Shown piece by piece: positions 17,358 through 26,266 of a stretch of DNA of 32,512 nucleotides (position 1 is its first letter; each line of letters opens with the position of its first letter). A program made the position numbers and the translations under genes. The notes under the pieces were generated by a model. That model did no database searches. It saw only the letters and a list, made by a program, of their open reading frames with translations, and was not told where the DNA came from. The stretch spans positions 2,903-35,414 of the forward strand of contig JAHXBS010000019.1 in NCBI GenBank assembly GCA_020054685.1, read 5' to 3'. Origin of the DNA: Rickettsiales bacterium (lineage in GTDB: Bacteria > Pseudomonadota > Alphaproteobacteria > Rickettsiales > UBA1997).

Positions 17358-18838
17358 TTTTTCTTTCTTTTAAAAAAGATACTGATTTTTATTATATATC
17401 CCGAGATCGCCAAAATAAAAGCGGATAATATTATAATTGCAATAATTATGTCCCTATTATACCTGCCTATTACAGGGGTTAAAAAGTTCCATTTATGTAA
17501 AAATGAAAAAGAATAACCCTCATAACGATTACTGTCGGCCAACCTATCAACCAATATTGAGGCCGAAGGATCTATATATAGCCTATCCCCAATATCGCTT
17601 TCAAGATCAACTTGCCAGACTGGCAATCTTTTATTTCTAAAATCATAATCCGGACCAAACCTTGTTATAACCTTAGCCCCTTTTACAAGGGCGTCATTAT
17701 TATACACCAATTTTTTTGCATAATTTATCGCCATATATCTATCAGAAATATGAGATCTCTCTCCTGAAATTGCACTGTAATAGACACCTCCACCTTCAGT
17801 AGCCATGCCATCAAACTTCTGGCCCAAACTAATATTACCGCCCGGCAGGCCCTTTGGAAAACTTAAGCGATAAAGTATATCCTCTCCCTCAGGATCTTTT
17901 ACCAAGCTAATTGAATTTAGTTTTATTTCACTATATTGATCAATCCATTTTACCTTCTTATCAAATTTTTCTGGCTCTATGCTAAATTGCTCTTGAAGCT
18001 TCATTCCTCTATAATTATCAGAATATGAGTATTGTAATAAGTGATAAACCCCGCTAAAGGTAAGCATAGCCAGGTGCACATATATTATATAAGAAAGATA
18101 TCTATGAAATTTACGCCTCAATGGCATGTTTCTATTTTTTACAAAAAATATCATCCCCACTCCGGTTACAATCATAATAAACAAGCTCAAAAGAAGAAAA
18201 AGCATTAAAGCAACGCGAATAATCTCATATTCATCAAGCCAATTCCAGCTATGCATTGCGCGAAAAATAGATTGCATAGAAGTCTTATAGGAGTTAGTAA
18301 GTCCGCTTAAAGCATTAATTTCAGTATATATAAAAGCAGTTCTTTCATCCTTAGTGTCAAATGTTACCTTATATACTGGCAAAAGACGATTAACCCATGG
18401 ATATGAGTTATCAAATTTATCTTGAAATTTAACAGACTTTACTTGAGCATTTTTTAGCCCCGTATAATATCTAGCCAGCCAAATTGCATGCTTTTTATCA
18501 TGACCTATTAGCTCTTGATGAGTTTTAATATCAAAATATCTTCTTTCGCCATCCTTATCCTGACTAATCTGCAAAACTATACCGTCCTTTGATGGCATTA
18601 ATTTAGCGATTATAATTTTTCTAATATTATTTTTGACAATAATATCTTTTACACTCACCACATCCTCGGCCTCAATCTTGCCTTGTGGCAAAAAAAACGC
18701 ATCCGACTTTGGACCTGTCCATGTTAAAATTGGATGAATTAGACCCGAAATAGCAAAAATAATAAGGGCAATGCCCCCAACCCATCCGCAAAACTTGTGA
18801 TATTTAAAGCTAAATTTTATAAAATTATAATTTATCAA
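17354..18838 (-). CDS. PepSY-domain membrane protein (iron-uptake-associated type)
   Basis: The 494-residue product has the layout of PepSY-TM proteins. There is one N-terminal helix containing His (residues about 12-34, KYHKFCGWVGGIALIIFAI), a periplasmic region, two central helices (about 205-235 and 247-270, the second with HRYLSYIIYVHLAMLTFSGVYH), another periplasmic region and a C-terminal helix ending in KRKKK. The His residues in the helices could bind haem, as in reductase-like relatives. Such proteins occur beside TonB-dependent siderophore or haem receptors and are thought to act in ligand processing or reduction. The start is TTG; no ATG lies close. It is 102 bases downstream of the receptor gene and overlaps tonB by ATGA. 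Confidence 0.8.
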   Translation of the reverse strand: MINYNFIKFSFKYHKFCGWVGGIALIIFAISGLIHPILTWTGPKSDAFFLPQGKIEAEDVVSVKDIIVKNNIRKIIIAKLMPSKDGIVLQISQDKDGERRYFDIKTHQELIGHDKKHAIWLARYYTGLKNAQVKSVKFQDKFDNSYPWVNRLLPVYKVTFDTKDERTAFIYTEINALSGLTNSYKTSMQSIFRAMHSWNWLDEYEIIRVALMLFLLLSLFIMIVTGVGMIFFVKNRNMPLRRKFHRYLSYIIYVHLAMLTFSGVYHLLQYSYSDNYRGMKLQEQFSIEPEKFDKKVKWIDQYSEIKLNSISLVKDPEGEDILYRLSFPKGLPGGNISLGQKFDGMATEGGGVYYSAISGERSHISDRYMAINYAKKLVYNNDALVKGAKVITRFGPDYDFRNKRLPVWQVDLESDIGDRLYIDPSASILVDRLADSNRYEGYSFSFLHKWNFLTPVIGRYNRDIIIAIIILSAFILAISGYIIKISIFFKRKKK

Positions 18839-18940
18839 GAGTTACTAAATTTAAAAATTTTCAAGCTGAAAATAATATTTAAAATTATTGACATTATTGC
18901 AATATTATACAATCAACATTATTATATAAATATCGCTATT

Positions 18941-21028
18941 TTAAAAATCCATCTTAACAGCAAGATAATATGATCTTGGACTTCCAGGCATATATTGAAC
19001 ATTTTGTGAACCAACTTGATTGGATGTATAAACCGAATGAACCTTATTGAAAATATTTATTATTTTAAAATTTAAGCCAATTTTATTATTTAGCAAAATA
19101 CTTGATCTAAAGTTAAATAAATTGTGACCATTATATTTATAGCCATTAATCTCGTCGACATAATAATCTCCAAGATGTTGCCATTCAATTTCAAATTTTG
19201 ATTTTGGCAAATAAAATGGGCTATAAATTAAAGAGATATTACCAATACTGCTTGGCGCCTTTGCAACTTTATTGCCGGAATAATTTACAAAGGTTTCACT
19301 TCCTGGCCTGCCATAATAGGCCTCATAATCAAGATATCTTTGATCCCTTAGACTAAAACCACCTCTAAAACTAAAATCTTTGCCTATTTCTCCATTTAGA
19401 GACGCTTCAACTCCCTGATGAACAGTTTTGCCAGCATTCTTAACCTTGCGATCGTTAGTATTATTATCGATATAGCTTACAATATCATCATTAATAGTCA
19501 TTCGATATATGGCAAAATCATAGCCCAACGAATTGAATAGCTGACCTCTTGCGCCAATTTCAACACTCTTAGCCTTTATTGGATTAAGGTTCTGAGAATC
19601 AGCTACAGATCCAGATCTAAATAACTGAGATACCGAAGGAGCTCTAAATGAATGTCGATAATTCGCAAATAAATATTGATTTTTTGCGACATTATATATC
19701 ATTCCAAATTTTGGGCTTACACTATCATATGACAGCTTTTGAGATGAAGGCCTGAGATGCCTTCCTTGATCATGGCTTGTATCTAAATTATTAGAATAAT
19801 CAACTTTAAAATAATCATATCGTAATCCACCACTAAGCCTAATCTTTTCGTGCAAAAGCCACTCCAATCGCACATATGGCGAAAGAGAAGCTTGATCAAC
19901 TTCAAAATCATAATTCACTGCACCATTTCTCCTTGCATTTACTACAAGTTCGCCCTCTTTTTCAACATTTAAACTAAACTCCTTATATGAAGATGGGGTA
20001 TAATCAATATCAAGCCCTTTTATCAATTCAATTTTAGAATTAAGAAATTTTCGATGATATTTCGACATCAATCCGTATGATTCGTAGCCATATTCTCTGC
20101 CATTTGGATCATAATTAAGCATCCAGCTTGGCATTAACTTCATTCGATAATAGCGCAGAATAGGAGTAAAGCTAAATAAGCTATCTTCTTCTGGCTCATA
20201 AATAAACTCGCTTGTTAGCCGATAGGAATCAACTAGCCTCCTGCCAACATTATTGTGAAATAAATTTTTCTTTCTATCATTTTTATAGTCATGAATGCTT
20301 AAGCTTGATACGCCACTCTGCTCTACATCATTAAAAGAAAAAATAGTTTTAAATTTTGAATTGTCCCCAATAAATCCATCAATTTTTGCGGATAAAGAGT
20401 TGCGATTATATTGAGAATGCTCACGATAACCTTCGTTGCTAGTTATATTAGCGTCAACTAAAAACCCAATATTATCATTAATTTTTGATCCAGTAGATAC
20501 CAACCCCCTTTTCCAACCATATGATCCATACTCATATGATGTCTTTATTTGTCTTTCTTCTGGAGTGGGTCTGGTTAAAGAATTTATAACCCCTCCAATC
20601 GCATCACTGCCATATAGCGCAGATCCTGGACCCTTAACAACCTCAACCCTATCAGACTGCACAATATTTATCTCATACAAGGCATTATGGTTAAATAAGC
20701 CAGTTGGCCTAATGGGCACGCCATCCTCCAAAAAAAGGTAGACCCCCTTGGTCGATAGGGGCTGCCTAATCGAAGTCATATGCCCTCCCCCTCCAAGATT
20801 ATTAACATAAACCCCCGACATACGATTTAAATATTGAGAAGGATGAGAGGCTGAAACAAAATTGATATCATCCGATCTTGCAACAACAAAAGACTGAGCG
20901 ATATCTTTTTCCTTTTTTTCTTGGCCCGTTACAGATACAATTACTTCTTCTAGAATGTTTTGGCGATCTTGAGCAAAGATCTCTACAGAAAACAGAATAA
21001 GTAATAAAAAAAAAGTAAATATCTTCAT
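18941..21028 (-). CDS. TonB-dependent outer-membrane receptor
   Basis: The 695-residue product has a signal peptide (to about residue 20) and a TonB-box-like segment EEVIVSVTG (about 26-34). A plug domain with SDRVEVVKGPGSALYGSDAI and GGVIN follows, then a 22-strand-type barrel rich in aromatic and Asn/Tyr motifs, ending in VKMDF with the usual terminal Phe. It would bind an iron complex, haem or another nutrient at the surface and import it using TonB energy. It overlaps dsbB by ATGA, and PepSY and tonB follow, so the four genes look like one transcription unit. Ligand cannot be read from the sequence; the PepSY neighbour suggests iron. Confidence 0.93.
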   Translation of the reverse strand: MKIFTFFLLLILFSVEIFAQDRQNILEEVIVSVTGQEKKEKDIAQSFVVARSDDINFVSASHPSQYLNRMSGVYVNNLGGGGHMTSIRQPLSTKGVYLFLEDGVPIRPTGLFNHNALYEINIVQSDRVEVVKGPGSALYGSDAIGGVINSLTRPTPEERQIKTSYEYGSYGWKRGLVSTGSKINDNIGFLVDANITSNEGYREHSQYNRNSLSAKIDGFIGDNSKFKTIFSFNDVEQSGVSSLSIHDYKNDRKKNLFHNNVGRRLVDSYRLTSEFIYEPEEDSLFSFTPILRYYRMKLMPSWMLNYDPNGREYGYESYGLMSKYHRKFLNSKIELIKGLDIDYTPSSYKEFSLNVEKEGELVVNARRNGAVNYDFEVDQASLSPYVRLEWLLHEKIRLSGGLRYDYFKVDYSNNLDTSHDQGRHLRPSSQKLSYDSVSPKFGMIYNVAKNQYLFANYRHSFRAPSVSQLFRSGSVADSQNLNPIKAKSVEIGARGQLFNSLGYDFAIYRMTINDDIVSYIDNNTNDRKVKNAGKTVHQGVEASLNGEIGKDFSFRGGFSLRDQRYLDYEAYYGRPGSETFVNYSGNKVAKAPSSIGNISLIYSPFYLPKSKFEIEWQHLGDYYVDEINGYKYNGHNLFNFRSSILLNNKIGLNFKIINIFNKVHSVYTSNQVGSQNVQYMPGSPRSYYLAVKMDF

Positions 21029-21537
21029 CTATTAATATTTCTTGTTTTACAGCAGATAAAATAAATAGTAAAAAACAATAATATTAAGCTATAAATCATA
21101 TTCCAAAATGCCATTGTCAGGCCTAAAAAATGAAATTGAGGCTCGCTACATTTAACTAGTGGCTGATCATTAATTGCTTTTTTTAGCTCTACTATGTTAG
21201 TAATTGCACTTAAATCTTTTGCACTGCAACCTCCAAATCCTTTAAATATTTTATATTCTACCATCACATGATAAAAGGCTAATAAAGATTCACCAAAAAT
21301 AGCCAATATTGATATTGCAAGTAATATTGCTAATATATTTTTCTTACTAACAAAAAATGACAAGACCATAATTACAACAACCAAAAAATAAGGCCATCTT
21401 TGATATATGCATAATATACATGGCTGCAAATCAAAAACATATTGCGAAATATATGCTGCAATTAAGGCAAGAAAAGAAAAGGCTCCCAAAAATATGATGT
21501 TATATTTTAGATTTAATTTTTGAGTAATTATAATCAT
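21025..21537 (-). CDS. dsbB: Disulfide bond formation protein DsbB
   Basis: The 170-residue, four-helix inner-membrane product carries Cys40 and Cys43 in QPCILCIYQRWPY, next to the first periplasmic loop, and Cys104 and Cys130 in the second periplasmic loop (GFGGCSAKD and PLVKCSEP). This is the complete set used by DsbB to reoxidise DsbA and pass electrons to quinone. The Arg after the first pair (YQRWP) is the quinone-site residue. It is the first gene of the minus-strand set that continues with the receptor (ATGA overlap). The link with metal uptake may simply be that exported proteins of this set need disulfides. DsbA is not in the window. Confidence 0.93.
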   Translation of the reverse strand: MIIITQKLNLKYNIIFLGAFSFLALIAAYISQYVFDLQPCILCIYQRWPYFLVVVIMVLSFFVSKKNILAILLAISILAIFGESLLAFYHVMVEYKIFKGFGGCSAKDLSAITNIVELKKAINDQPLVKCSEPQFHFLGLTMAFWNMIYSLILLFFTIYFICCKTRNINR

Positions 21538-21634
21538 TTCTAATAATAATATATTTAACTATTTAAAATTACTTTAATCAGATCAATAATCAACTAATGA
21601 TAAGGCATTATGTTGTGATTATTATAAAATTTTC

Positions 21635-23392
21635 TTAAATTATAGCGCTAACGCTTTTAAGACCAACTTGCTTATGATTTATAGGAGAGATTTTAGACTC
21701 TGGAACAATATTCTTCAACCTTCCTGCGATTAATAAACACGTAATTATGCCTAATGGACCAATAATAGCTGCGAGGAAATTTGGATCGCGATAATTACTG
21801 CCCTTAATGCCAGCCGGAATATAAAATAATTTACTATCATTATTGTGATCAAATATTGCAATATGCCAACATTGCGCAATATCAACCGACATATAAACTC
21901 TTCCTTTATTTTTATTATCGCTAAGCCTGTGAGTCTTAATATTGGGAATACCCTTTTTTGAGTCGCATAATTTTTTAACTTGATCTTGAGATACCAGCTC
22001 AAGATCAACGTCTCTAACAGTAGCTGATGATTTGTAAAAAGCTTGAGAACAATTTTTATTATCTTCATCTCCTGGCAAGTATATATTAGTGTCAATGCTT
22101 TTATTATAAATATACCTATTTATATCCTCATCCACTTTTTTAACATCTCTGCCAGATGCCTCCATTAATGAAAACATAAATTTATAATCTAATGGGCCAG
22201 GACTATTAAGTTCTAATACGCCACGACTCTTTGCGCTACTTAAAGCTGATAAGCATATACCCTCACCCCTCCAGGGATGCATGCCTCCAAGAAAATGGAG
22301 CAACTCATGAACAATGACATTATAGCCCGCTATTTCTAATTCAATTATACTACTTTTAGGAAGCACCTCAATCTTGCTAACAAAGCCCGAATAGTCTTCC
22401 TTCAGAGTCCTTGATAAATTAATATAGCCATATGGTGACTGCGAATTATTAAATCGCCCCTGATCAATTGCCATAATGTTAAAGCGGTTAAAAATTACAT
22501 TAAATATTTTTATAAATAACTCCTTATCTTTGGAGCTCATTTGTTTATAATCGCCTATATTTGCATCTGCAACCACATATATTAACTTCTCATTTTTCGA
22601 CAATTCGTCTGCTAATGCTTTTGAGATATATTGCTGATAATTATAAACCTTTTTTTCAATCCCAATACTCTTAGCTCCTGTAAAATCTGAGAATTCTGTC
22701 GCTTGCAGATCTAGCGAACCTAGGCACCCATATATCGGCACCCCGCCTATATGACTATCAATTTTCCATTTTTTTATATTAACTTTATCTAGAATAGCGC
22801 CCCTTAACATTTGCGCCATATAAACTGCATCCAAATTATTAATTGTTGAGTTTCTTATTACTGGAGGATTATATCCCAATCTTTTAAAGACATCTTTTAT
22901 AATAATCGCATCCTTAGAATTAGGATCAATATCATCGCTTCCAAACAAAATGTTGTTTATTCTTTTTTTTTCACTTAATATTAAGCCCCCCTCAATATTA
23001 GAGTTTTCATAACTACTTCCAATCGAGACCATATTAGCACCTGCTAAAGTTTTAACATCTGTAAAGTTTGAATTGACAAACACAGTTTTGCTAAGAAATT
23101 CCTCGCTCCCATCTCCGAAAATTACACTTTCAAAATTACAACTTACTATAAATCTCTTTTTACCACCAAGCGCTATCTCAAAATTTGCAAAATCATCCAT
23201 CCCCTTTCCCTCTTCAATTTCTTTTGCTAAAACTCTACCAAAATCGCCACTTATATTACCAAATTTACAAGCTCCACCAAAGATCTCGTGCTCAACAGAG
23301 TTATCTTGAATTCTAATGCCAGCTGACAACGATCTAGAATTACCAGATGCTAGAAATGTTAAGGTTAGAGCCAGTTTGAGTAAACTTTTCAT
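21635..23392 (-). CDS. Exported putative zinc metallopeptidase (metzincin motif), family not recognised
   Basis: The 585-residue product begins with a signal peptide (MKSLLKLALTLTFLASGNS). At residues 362-372 it has HELLHFLGGMH, which fits the metzincin signature HExxHxxGxxH, with three His as zinc ligands and Glu363 as catalyst. About 35 residues later, FSLM (407-410) resembles the Met-turn of serralysins (FSLMSYW). The first 250 residues contain many short repeats of hydrophobic and Asn/Ser residues with pentapeptide-like character. A hydrophobic segment near 543-562 could anchor the C-terminus in a membrane. There are six or more Cys, including NCSQ and ICLS. No known family matches by eye. 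The gene has no close partner: dsbB lies 97 bases downstream, and an IS481 end lies about 170 bases upstream. Confidence 0.7.
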   Translation of the reverse strand: MKSLLKLALTLTFLASGNSRSLSAGIRIQDNSVEHEIFGGACKFGNISGDFGRVLAKEIEEGKGMDDFANFEIALGGKKRFIVSCNFESVIFGDGSEEFLSKTVFVNSNFTDVKTLAGANMVSIGSSYENSNIEGGLILSEKKRINNILFGSDDIDPNSKDAIIIKDVFKRLGYNPPVIRNSTINNLDAVYMAQMLRGAILDKVNIKKWKIDSHIGGVPIYGCLGSLDLQATEFSDFTGAKSIGIEKKVYNYQQYISKALADELSKNEKLIYVVADANIGDYKQMSSKDKELFIKIFNVIFNRFNIMAIDQGRFNNSQSPYGYINLSRTLKEDYSGFVSKIEVLPKSSIIELEIAGYNVIVHELLHFLGGMHPWRGEGICLSALSSAKSRGVLELNSPGPLDYKFMFSLMEASGRDVKKVDEDINRYIYNKSIDTNIYLPGDEDNKNCSQAFYKSSATVRDVDLELVSQDQVKKLCDSKKGIPNIKTHRLSDNKNKGRVYMSVDIAQCWHIAIFDHNNDSKLFYIPAGIKGSNYRDPNFLAAIIGPLGIITCLLIAGRLKNIVPESKISPINHKQVGLKSVSAII

Positions 23393-23560
23393 GAAAATTA
23401 TGTCTAAATTGATTAATCCTCAATGCCAGTTGAGACTGCAGAAATGGGTATAAATAAGGATAAAATTTATTATACCATTTTTTTAGAATAATATAAAGAA
23501 TATTGCTGCTAATTAATTTAAAAAAAATTAATAACATTATTTTGAAACTCTTTTTAAATA

Positions 23561-25081
23561 TGTCCTTCCCGAGACATAGGTAACACTTTGCATCGAATAC
23601 ATGGGTTACACTTTTATGTCTCTTAGTTAATAAAGATTTTAAAATTAAACTAATTTTTAAAAAAATAAAACTATTAAATTTTAATAAATTTTTAGAATTT
23701 TATGAATAGGCTTTCACATAGCCAGTTTGAATAAAATTCGTAAAGAAAATTTATTAAAATTTAATTCGATATATTTTTCTTTTTGCTTCTTTTTCTTTTT
23801 AAAAAATTGATTTAATAAATGGATTTTTTGTAGGCTCAACTCTACATAATTCTTCATCAAAAAATCCCAAATCATAATTCATAAAAGTTACAAGACAGAT
23901 TTTATCATCAATTTCTTTTATTCCTATATTCTGACCAGATAAAGCTTGTGATAAATTAATCTTTCTTTTTTTTATGCATATTCTACCGCAATGAGTAACA
24001 GTTACAGTTCTGTCATGATAAGGATAATCTACTTCTGGTAATCCATTATATTGCCTTACTGATGGTTGATATATTTCTGCTGGATATTTCATATTAATTG
24101 CTTGATGAGGCCTTTTATTGTTGTAATAATCAATAAATTCATCAAATCTTTCTTGTTGTTGTAAATGGTTAAACTTAGCTGGTTTTGTTGTTTCTTTCTT
24201 TAAAGTAAGGTGCATTCTTTCATGTCTGCCATTTTGCTGAGGATTTCCTGGCTTTATTCTCTCAATATCAATGCCCAATCTTAGCCACCAAACAGACAAT
24301 TTACTTAATCCGTGAAGAGCATTTGCTGAAGAAAAAGGAGTCCCATTGTCTGTTCTTATTGTTCTTGGTAAACCAAATTCTTTAAAAACTCTCTCAAATA
24401 TTGTAAAAGCAAACGATTCTTTTGTCGACTCTAAACTATCACAAGCAAGTAGATATCTAGCATTATAATCAGTAATAGTTAGGGGATAACAATATTGCTT
24501 GTTACCTAAAAGAAATTCACCCTTATAGTCAGCACACCATAAATCATTACATATCGTTGGATTTGACAATTCAGTTCCTTGTGCTTTATAGCCATGCCAT
24601 CTTCTTCTCCTACTATTTCTTTTTACCAAACCATTTCTATCAAGAACCGCATGAATAGTACTCTTAGCCGGAATATGTTTTAAATCAAATTGTCTGATCA
24701 GCTTCTCCCTTATCTTTGGAGCACCAAAATTAGGAAATTCCTTCTTAATATTTAATATTGATCTCTCAACCTGAAATGGTAATTGATTAGCATGACGATA
24801 TGGCCTTCTGCTCCTATCATTAAGACCCTCAAGACCGCACTCCTTATACCGATCATAAATCTTATAGCCAGTTTTACGAAAAATGCCAAATTCCTTACAT
24901 AAAGGAGACATCTTCTCTCCATCAAGCAATCTTGCCACAAATTTTAATCTTTAATCCATAATGTTACTTTCTTTCCAAGACATAATTTTAAAAATTTAAG
25001 TTGAATTAAATTTCTAAATTATACTTCAAAAGTGTAACCTATGTGTCCGGTATAAAGTGTTACCTATGTGTCCGGAACGGA
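23561..25081 (-). mobile_element. IS481-family insertion sequence
   Basis: The ends are inverted copies of about 50 bases sharing ACATAGGTAACACTTT (left 23574-23589; right, complement, about 25045-25065) and, further in, ACATGGGTTACACTTTT and ACATAGGTTACACTTTT. Each end thus holds two copies of a motif, likely transposase sites. The transposase lies between. The extreme ends are approximate, and I could not see a clear target duplication. The element lies between the metallopeptidase gene and tRNA-Arg. Confidence 0.8.
23799..24983 (-). pseudogene. IS481-family transposase with a premature TAA at codon 11
   Basis: From ATG 24983 the frame reads MSWKESNIMD, then TAA (24951-24953), then RLKFVARLLDGEKM and on to the stop at 23799. 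Related transposases have Gln at this place (MDQRLKFVARLLDGE), so CAA to TAA is the likely change. The remaining 379 residues from GTG 24938 are complete: N-terminal helix-turn-helix (about 1-60) and a DDE catalytic core with DLWCADYKGEF, RTDNGTPFSS and NGRHERMHLTLKKE. A C-terminal segment follows with DRTVTVTHCGRI. Initiation at GTG 24938 could still give a near-complete enzyme lacking about 15 residues, so activity is uncertain. Residue positions are for the GTG start. Confidence 0.83.
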
Positions 25082-25094
25082 CCCCATAAGGAAG

Positions 25095-25171
25095 TGGCGC
25101 ACTCGAAAGGATTCGAACCCTTGACCCTCTGATCCGAAGTCAGATGCTCTATCCAGCTGAGCTACGAGTGC
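25095..25171 (-). tRNA. tRNA-Arg(TCG)
   Basis: The acceptor stem GCACTCG/CGAGTGC is perfect, with discriminator G and encoded CCA (25095-25097). The anticodon stem TCTGA/TCAGA encloses CTTCGGA, anticodon TCG, reading CGA and possibly other CGN codons. D-arm (AGCTCAGCTGGATAGAGC) and T-arm (GGTTCGAATCC) are standard. The right IS481 end is about 14 bases from its 3' end. Confidence 0.96.
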
Positions 25172-25350
25172 TTATAATTGAAAATATGTAATTTGTTATT
25201 AAGAATTTATAAATTTAAACTTTATAAAATAAAGACCTTAAGATAAATTTATTTTATAAATAAGGAGCTATATATAGCTTAATGTAGTTGCATTATATTT
25301 AATAATATTTTAAACTATATATAATGCATTTACTTTTGGTATTTAATTTA
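25172..25350. other. AT-rich spacer between two divergent tRNA genes
   Basis: No gene or clear hairpin is visible. It must carry the promoters of both tRNA genes, since they are transcribed away from each other. I could not single out the boxes. Confidence 0.3.
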
Positions 25351-25424
25351 GGCTGGGTAGCAAAGTGGTAATGCAGGGGCCTGCAAAGCCTTCATCGCCG
25401 GTTCGATTCCGGCCCCGGCCTCCA
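25351..25424 (+). tRNA. tRNA-Cys(GCA)
   Basis: The acceptor stem GGCTGGG/CCCGGCC includes one G-T pair. The discriminator is T, with CCA encoded (25422-25424). The anticodon loop CTGCAAA gives GCA for cysteine. The T-arm GCCGGTTCGATTCCGGC pairs well. The discriminator U, as usual for tRNA-Cys, supports the call. Confidence 0.96.
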
Positions 25425-25582
25425 AGATATAACCCTCAAAATAATCCATTTTTTTCACATTTATTTTCACATAATTTGGCGCCCAGATTAAATCTGCCAC
25501 ACTCACTATAAAAGAAAATATCAAGAACTTTTTTTATGCAAATCCCTAAAAAAGCAGCGCAGCAAATTCTTTTTACTAAAAT

Positions 25583-26266
25583 TTACTTGCTCTTTTTGCC
25601 AATATTTGGCTGCCTAAAATATTGAAGATTTTTTTTATTATTAACAAGATTATTACTAACTAGATAATGAGCAAAATATCCAATATCTTCGACCTCAACC
25701 TCATCATAGCTGTGATCAAAAAATTTATCTTTTATTTTTTGACTTATTTTTTTATTATAATTTATTAATTTATGCTTATCTGAAGAAAGGCATTTGCAAT
25801 TAGATTTTGCAATTAGATCCGTCAATTCTTCAATTTGGACTATCCTTGTGTCACGGCATTTAAAAAAATAATCTTCTTTGGGCTGATATTGAGTAAGATA
25901 GAATTCACTCATATTACAACTAAATGTGACAAATAGCTCCTCATTTGACTTTTTAAAAAACTTCCAAGCCATTATATCCGGCTTATCCAGCGCAATCACA
26001 GGAATTGGCAAAGAAATACGCATTATATTTAACACAATATATGCAATTCTAGTTGAGGTAAAGCTGCCAGGAGTCGTTACTGCCGCTATTATGTCAAGAT
26101 CATTATATGAAATTAAAGCTTTTTTAAGCGCATCTTCAATGGTTGCTATTAATAACTCAGAATGCCTTGATTCTTGATCAATTTGCTGCCTTGATATTAC
26201 TTCATTATCCTTTGTAATTGATACGGCTAGGCTTTTAGATAATATGTTAAATGATAAAATTTTCAT
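25583..26266 (-). CDS. tsaB: tRNA threonylcarbamoyladenosine biosynthesis protein TsaB
   Basis: The 227-residue product has the ASKHA-fold start (ILSFNILSKSLAVSI, related to the usual LaIDTS-type strand) and RHSELLIATIEDALKKA. The conserved TTPGSFTSTRI (usually GPGSFTGLRI) is also present. TsaB is the non-catalytic partner of TsaD in making t6A37 in ANN-reading tRNAs. The C-terminal half is divergent, as is usual. The ATG at 26266 was chosen over TTG 26269 because it forms a TGATG overlap with the previous gene's stop. The substituted LR (TR) in the motif is a small deviation. It is co-directional with the barrel gene upstream. Confidence 0.85.
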   Translation of the reverse strand: MKILSFNILSKSLAVSITKDNEVISRQQIDQESRHSELLIATIEDALKKALISYNDLDIIAAVTTPGSFTSTRIAYIVLNIMRISLPIPVIALDKPDIMAWKFFKKSNEELFVTFSCNMSEFYLTQYQPKEDYFFKCRDTRIVQIEELTDLIAKSNCKCLSSDKHKLINYNKKISQKIKDKFFDHSYDEVEVEDIGYFAHYLVSNNLVNNKKNLQYFRQPNIGKKSK

